A model generated the notes under the pieces. It ran no database searches. It had not been told where the DNA came from and saw only the letters and a list, made by a program, of their open reading frames with translations. A program made the translations under genes and the position numbers. DNA of 38,107 nt. Origin: Muribaculaceae bacterium. Its GTDB lineage: Bacteria > Bacteroidota > Bacteroidia > Bacteroidales > Muribaculaceae. Where the stretch lies: positions 1-38,107 of the forward strand of contig JAFTEU010000005.1 in the NCBI GenBank assembly GCA_017453505.1, written 5' to 3'. Of this stretch, positions 34,709 through 38,107 are shown in pieces. Numbering within the stretch: the stretch's first letter is position 1; each line of letters begins with the position of its first letter.

Positions 34709-34836
34709 GGGGTTGGCATAAACGTCAAGAAATCAACAAAATATAAAAATGAATATATAGAAAGTTTGTCAGCCATCAGCCGTCAGAATGCAGAATGCGG
34801 ATGCCAATTCCTAATTTCTAATTCCTAACTAAAAAA

Positions 34837-35850
34837 ATGTCTTTTGACGAGTTCATCAACGAGTGGAATGATGCCAGCGACACCATCGAGGTGCGCACCA
34901 GCGGCTCGACAGGCACACCCAAGGTGATGCAGGTCGAGAAACGCCGCATGCTGGCCAGTGCACGCGCCACTTGTGGCTTTCTGGGGCTCCAGGCGGGCGA
35001 CACCGCCCTGTTGTGCATGAGTGTCGATTACATTGCCGGCAAGATGATGGTCGTGCGCGCCATCGAGCGGGGACTGCAATTATTGTCCGTAGCCCCGTCA
35101 AGCCATCCCCTTGCGTTGCCCGATTTCTCCGATGAAATGGGCAAAAATGTGGTTTTTGCCGCGATGGTACCGATGCAGGTTTACAGCAGTCTGCAAGTAG
35201 AGCGGGAGCGCGAGATACTGGGCCACATCCGCCACATCATCATCGGCGGTGGACCGCTCGACCCGTCGCTGGAAGATCAGCTTCGGGCTTTCGACAATGC
35301 CATCTGGCACAGCTACGGAATGACCGAGACACTGTCCCATGTCGCCCTGCGCCGCGTGAGTGGTTCCGGGGCAACGCCGTGGTTCACCCCCATGCCGGGA
35401 GTTTCCCTGTCGGTCAATGACGACCAGTGCCTCGTCATCGAGGCACCCCACCTGTGTCCCGAGCGCCTCGTGACTCGTGATGTGGTGGAGATGGAGCCGG
35501 GCACACAGCGCTTCAAGGTGCTGGGGCGCATCGATAACGTCATCATCACCGGTGGCGTGAAAATCCACATCGAGCAGGTCGAGCAGACCCTTGCTCCACA
35601 CCTCTCGCTGCCCTTCCTCATCACCAAGTGTCCCGATGCCAGATTCGGCGAAATCGTGGTGATGCTCCTGCAGGGTACTGCCGGCGACATTCCCGCCGTC
35701 AAGGCTGCCTGCGACAGCCTTCTCACCAGGTTTGCCCGTCCCAAGCGCATTCTTCCCGTCAATGCTCTTCCCATGACACCCACCGGCAAGCCTGCACGCC
35801 ACGAGGCCGCTCAAATCGCGCTCAGGCTATGCCAGGCAACCCCAAGGTAA
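34837..35850 (+). CDS. menE: o-Succinylbenzoate-CoA ligase (AMP-binding family), compact form
   Basis: Activates o-succinylbenzoate to its CoA thioester for MenB, through an acyl-adenylate. The P-loop is TSGSTGTPK near residues 21-29. Later motifs are IIIGGGPL, HSYGMTETLSHVALR, the hinge region LGRIDNVIITGGVKIHIEQVE and the A10-type ending PMTPTGKPAR with its catalytic Lys. At 337 aa it is markedly shorter than the roughly 450-aa enzymes of E. coli or Bacillus, because the N-terminal subdomain is reduced; this short form appears usual in Bacteroidales. Last gene of the men block, 167 bp after menC. Confidence 0.92.
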   Translation: MSFDEFINEWNDASDTIEVRTSGSTGTPKVMQVEKRRMLASARATCGFLGLQAGDTALLCMSVDYIAGKMMVVRAIERGLQLLSVAPSSHPLALPDFSDEMGKNVVFAAMVPMQVYSSLQVEREREILGHIRHIIIGGGPLDPSLEDQLRAFDNAIWHSYGMTETLSHVALRRVSGSGATPWFTPMPGVSLSVNDDQCLVIEAPHLCPERLVTRDVVEMEPGTQRFKVLGRIDNVIITGGVKIHIEQVEQTLAPHLSLPFLITKCPDARFGEIVVMLLQGTAGDIPAVKAACDSLLTRFARPKRILPVNALPMTPTGKPARHEAAQIALRLCQATPR

Positions 35851-35861
35851 CCCGAAAAAGC

Positions 35862-35897
35862 AGGGACATCATGGGCGGTCAGGCCCACAATGTCCCT
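35862..35897. terminator. Hairpin after the men operon
   Basis: AGGGACAT and ATGTCCCT form the outer stem, with an inner TGGGC/GCCCA stem and a small internal loop (35862-35897). It lies 11 bp after the menE stop codon. No T-run follows. Confidence 0.55.
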
Positions 35898-35975
35898 GGT
35901 GTGTACTGCATCTGTTAATTTCTTGACATACTCTTTTCCTGAAGGCAGCACTATCAATTGTCGCAGCGAGTGCGG

Positions 35976-36182
35976 TTATTTGTTATATTGGGTCGGATAG
36001 GCGGGATAAGTGTTCCGTTCGGCCACAGTGTTCTTGTTGTTGAGAATCACCAGGGCACCGATGACCCCAGGTATCCAACCGGCCAGTGTGAGCAGTGTCA
36101 CGATCAGCACCGAGCCGCATCCCTTGTCCAGCACAGCCAGCGGCGGGAAAATGATTGACAATATCACTCTAAAAACAGACAT
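35976..36182 (-). CDS. YqaE/Pmp3-family small membrane protein
   Basis: A 68-aa protein with two hydrophobic segments (VFRVILSIIFPPLAVL and SVLIVTLLTLAGWIPGVIGALVIL), the pattern of the Pmp3/YqaE (UPF0057) family: short loops around FPPLAV and WIPGVIGA. Members are found in plasma membranes of bacteria, fungi and plants and are linked to salt and envelope stress, but their molecular role is open. The start at 36182 is supported by a strong Shine-Dalgarno sequence (AAGGAG at 36194-36189, spacing 6), which is unusual for this phylum. It is transcribed divergently from tnaA. Confidence 0.85.
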   Translation of the reverse strand: MSVFRVILSIIFPPLAVLDKGCGSVLIVTLLTLAGWIPGVIGALVILNNKNTVAERNTYPAYPTQYNK

Positions 36183-36406
36183 CGTACGCTCCTTTCTTCA
36201 TTAACTCAAATCATTCATTACACCACTGCATCCTGCAAATCCCATGCCAAATTGTCAGTCCACCATCAGACAAATCACCCACTAGAAAAAAACTTAGCGC
36301 CTTTGCGGCTTTGCGTGAGGCTCTTCGGCAGATGATTCGGTGAATAGTCACCTGCTGTAACGAAATTGTTAAAAATAATCAACCGGGCAAAAAAATCGGC
36401 TGAGAT
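36183..36406. other. Non-coding spacer between yqaE-like gene and tnaA promoter
   Basis: No ORF or RNA gene seen. It contains the Shine-Dalgarno sequence of the small membrane protein and the second copy of the short dispersed element. No promoter box could be identified for the reverse-strand gene. Confidence 0.5.
36294..36320 (+). repeat. Short dispersed element, copy 2 (upstream of tnaA)
   Basis: The element reads GCGCCTTTGCGG followed by CTTTGCGTGAGG and contains two CTTTGCG units. It matches the reverse complement of 34688-34708. I recall near-identical strings recurring in other bacterial genomes, but this was not checked. Confidence 0.5.
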
Positions 36407-36437
36407 TTTGCCAGTTCGCCAACTTGCCGTAACTTTG
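36407..36437 (+). promoter_or_regulatory. Promoter of tnaA
   Basis: TTTG (36407-36410), 19 nt, TAACTTTG (36430-36437): a complete match to the Bacteroidetes -33/-7 pattern. The leader is about 80 nt. Confidence 0.75.
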
Positions 36438-36440
36438 CAT

Positions 36441-36481
36441 AAAAATTGAATATAATTACCTTTTTTGGAGGCTCAATTTTT
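36441..36481 (+). promoter_or_regulatory. Leader hairpin of tnaA
   Basis: AAAAATTGA (36441-36449) pairs exactly with TCAATTTTT (36473-36481); the 23-nt loop holds a GGAGG. No TnaC-like leader peptide with a Trp codon is visible, so control would differ from that of E. coli. Confidence 0.4.
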
Positions 36482-36525
36482 CAAAGTGAGTATAAGAAAA
36501 GTTTAACCTAAATATTTGAATATCA

Positions 36526-37902
36526 ATGGAATTACCATTTGCAGAATCTTGGAAAATTAAGATGATCGAGCCGCTGCGCAAGAGCACCCGTGCCGAGCGC
36601 GAGCAATGGCTCAAGGAAGCTCACAACAACGTGTTCATGCTCAAGGCCGACCAGGTTTACATCGACTGCCTGACCGATTCCGGTACCGGCGCGATGAGCG
36701 ACCGCCAGTGGTCTGAGATGATGCTCGGCGACGAGAGCTATGCCGGTGCCAGCTCGTTCTACAAGTTTGAATCTGTAGTGCAACGCATCTTCGGTTTCAA
36801 GTATGTCATCCCCACCCACCAGGGCCGTGCAGCCGAGAACGTACTGTTCTCCTATCTGGTCAAGGAAGGTAATGTCGTTCCCGGCAATGCCCACTTCGAC
36901 ACCACCAAGGGCCACATCGAGAGCCGTCACGCCAAGGCCATCGACGTCACCATCGACGAGGCCAAGGACACCCAGCTCGAGATTCCCTTCAAGGGCAACG
37001 TGTCGCTCGAGAAGCTCGAGAAGGTGCTCAAGGAGAACCCCGGTAACGTCCCCTTCATGGTACTGACCGTGACCAACAACACCGTCGGTGGTCAGCCCGT
37101 GTCGATGCAGAACATCAAGGACACCTGCGAGCTGTGCCACAAGTATGGCGTGCCCGTTGTGATGGACAGCGCACGCTTTGCCGAGAACTCCTACTTCATC
37201 AAGACCCGTGAGGAGGGCTATGCCGACAAGACCATCAAGGAGATTGCCCGCGAGATGTACTCCTATGTTGATGCCATGACCATGTCGGCCAAGAAGGACG
37301 GCCTCGTGAACATGGGTGGTTTCATCGCTACCAACCGCGAGGACTGGTACGAGGGTGCCAAGCTGTTCTGCATCCCCTTCGAGGGCTTCCTCACCTATGG
37401 TGGTCTGAACGGCCGTGATCTCAACGCACTGGCAGTAGGTCTGGACGAGAACACCGAGTTTGAGATGCTCGAGACCCGCATCCACCAGGTTCAGTACCTG
37501 GCCAAGAAGCTCGACGAGTATGGCATTCCTTACCAGCGTCCCGTTGGAGGTCATGCCCTGTTCATCGATGCCGACAAGGTGCTGTGCAACGTGCCCAAGG
37601 AAGAATTCCCCGCTCAGACCCTGACCTGCGAGCTCTACCTCGAGGCTGGCATCCGCGGCTGCGAGATCGGTTACATCCTGGCCGACCGTGACCCCGTGAC
37701 CCGTGAGAACCGCTTCGGTGGCCTCGACCTGCTGCGCCTGTGCATCGCACGCCGCGTTTACACCGACAACCACATGAACGTCATCGCCGCCGCATTGAAG
37801 AACGTCTATGACCGCCGCAACGAGATCACACGCGGTGTCGCCATCGAGTGGGAAGCTCCCCTGATGCGCCACTTCACCGTGAAACTCAAGCGACTGGGCT
37901 AA
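36526..37902 (+). CDS. tnaA: Tryptophanase (PLP-dependent; indole production)
   Basis: Splits L-tryptophan into indole, pyruvate and ammonia. 458 aa, very similar in sequence style to Bacteroides tryptophanase (MELPFAESWKIKM start). PLP-binding Lys is K257 in SAKKD, with HQGR at 98-101, DSARFAEN at 214-221 and TYGG. The family also includes tyrosine phenol-lyase; two residues that tell them apart favour tryptophanase: Ile381 (in CEIG) where lyases have Arg, and His449 (MRHFT) where they have Phe. The gene has its own promoter and terminator. No tryptophan permease gene is adjacent. Indole from such genes is a signal molecule in the gut. Confidence 0.93.
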   Translation: MELPFAESWKIKMIEPLRKSTRAEREQWLKEAHNNVFMLKADQVYIDCLTDSGTGAMSDRQWSEMMLGDESYAGASSFYKFESVVQRIFGFKYVIPTHQGRAAENVLFSYLVKEGNVVPGNAHFDTTKGHIESRHAKAIDVTIDEAKDTQLEIPFKGNVSLEKLEKVLKENPGNVPFMVLTVTNNTVGGQPVSMQNIKDTCELCHKYGVPVVMDSARFAENSYFIKTREEGYADKTIKEIAREMYSYVDAMTMSAKKDGLVNMGGFIATNREDWYEGAKLFCIPFEGFLTYGGLNGRDLNALAVGLDENTEFEMLETRIHQVQYLAKKLDEYGIPYQRPVGGHALFIDADKVLCNVPKEEFPAQTLTCELYLEAGIRGCEIGYILADRDPVTRENRFGGLDLLRLCIARRVYTDNHMNVIAAALKNVYDRRNEITRGVAIEWEAPLMRHFTVKLKRLG

Positions 37903-37940
37903 ATCATTCTCAATACCATTAGCAAACCTTATATGGATGA

Positions 37941-37970
37941 CAACGGCGGGGCAACCCGCCGTTGCTTGTT
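37941..37970 (+). terminator. Intrinsic terminator of tnaA, with adjacent intron insertion point
   Basis: A perfect 10-bp GC-rich stem (37941-37950 with 37955-37964), a GCAA tetraloop and the short tail CTTGTT. The T-run seems cut short because an intron-like sequence begins at 37971. Confidence 0.85.
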
Positions 37971-38107
37971 GTACGCACGGCATGGTCATGTTCTAACGGG
38001 TGCAAGTCCCGAGCGCGCCCTAATGGCGGGAAGCGCATAGCCCAAGACAAGGGCATTGTGGTGACGCAATGTCTGAAGGAAGTCGGCGGCAAATCCCTGG
38101 CCCGACG
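37971..38107 (+). mobile_element. 5' part of a group II intron (continues beyond the window)
   Basis: The segment begins GTACGCACGGCATGG, close to the GTGYG 5' end and following bases of bacterial group II introns. It then has typical domain I pieces: GGGTGCAAGTCCC, GCGCATAGCCC, AAGACAAGGGC and GAAGGAAGTCGGCGGCAAA. It sits 6 bp after the tnaA terminator hairpin, the insertion preference known for group IIC introns. The reverse transcriptase/maturase gene would lie to the right, outside the window. The exact 5' splice site and subclass are inferred. Confidence 0.72.

Noticed and set aside
36444..36525. TnaC-type leader peptide before tnaA
   Set aside because: No ATG and no Trp codon in a short frame; only a TTG frame of 13 codons without a ribosome-binding context.
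36526..37902. Tyrosine phenol-lyase instead of tryptophanase
   Set aside because: The residues at the positions of lyase Arg381 and Phe448 are Ile and His, as in tryptophanases.

Overview
The window looks like chromosomal DNA of a gut-type member of the order Bacteroidales (phylum Bacteroidota). It has two SusC/SusD outer-membrane nutrient uptake pairs, promoters of the Bacteroidetes TAnnTTTG type, almost no Shine-Dalgarno sequences, a Bacteroides-like tryptophanase, a menaquinone operon and an Obg protein with an acidic tail. Coding DNA is fairly GC-rich and intergenic DNA is AT-rich. The family within the order cannot be settled by eye.

Layout. 1-5556: a SusC-like receptor whose 5' end is replaced by unrelated DNA, followed by its SusD partner. 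5557-9643: hairpins and a C-rich repeat, a metallo-beta-lactamase-fold lipoprotein (reverse strand), then two tandem P-loop nucleoside kinase paralogues. 9644-15334: housekeeping genes obg (reverse), lgt, an unknown lipoprotein, and a large MscS-type channel (reverse). 15432-17176: an AT-rich cassette with one AAA-ATPase/nuclease gene, flanked by 64-bp direct repeats and several palindromes. 17288-23412 (reverse): an intact susC-susD-lipoprotein operon. 23413-24933: a TrmH/SpoU methyltransferase between two long AT-rich spacers; the second spacer carries replication-origin-like motifs. 24934-30058: nadA, a secreted glutathione peroxidase, leuS and rdgB. 30058-35850: menF-menD-menB-menC-menE, a near-complete block for early menaquinone synthesis. 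35976-37902: a small YqaE/Pmp3 membrane protein (reverse) and tnaA (tryptophanase). 37971 to the end: the first part of a group II intron placed just after the tnaA terminator.

Main points of interest. Both SusC receptors carry, after the last barrel strand, a coiled-coil linker and an OmpA-like peptidoglycan-binding domain, an unusual architecture that would place a cell-wall anchor on a TonB-dependent transporter. The ATPase cassette has the look of an undescribed mobile or self-propagating unit: a DNA-handling ATPase with a PD-(D/E)XK-type motif, its own promoter, a composition unlike its neighbours, and repeat flanks made of one palindromic motif. Several intergenic gaps hold short-unit repeats (7-10 bp), often as inverted pairs, and one of these has grown into the 3' end of menD.
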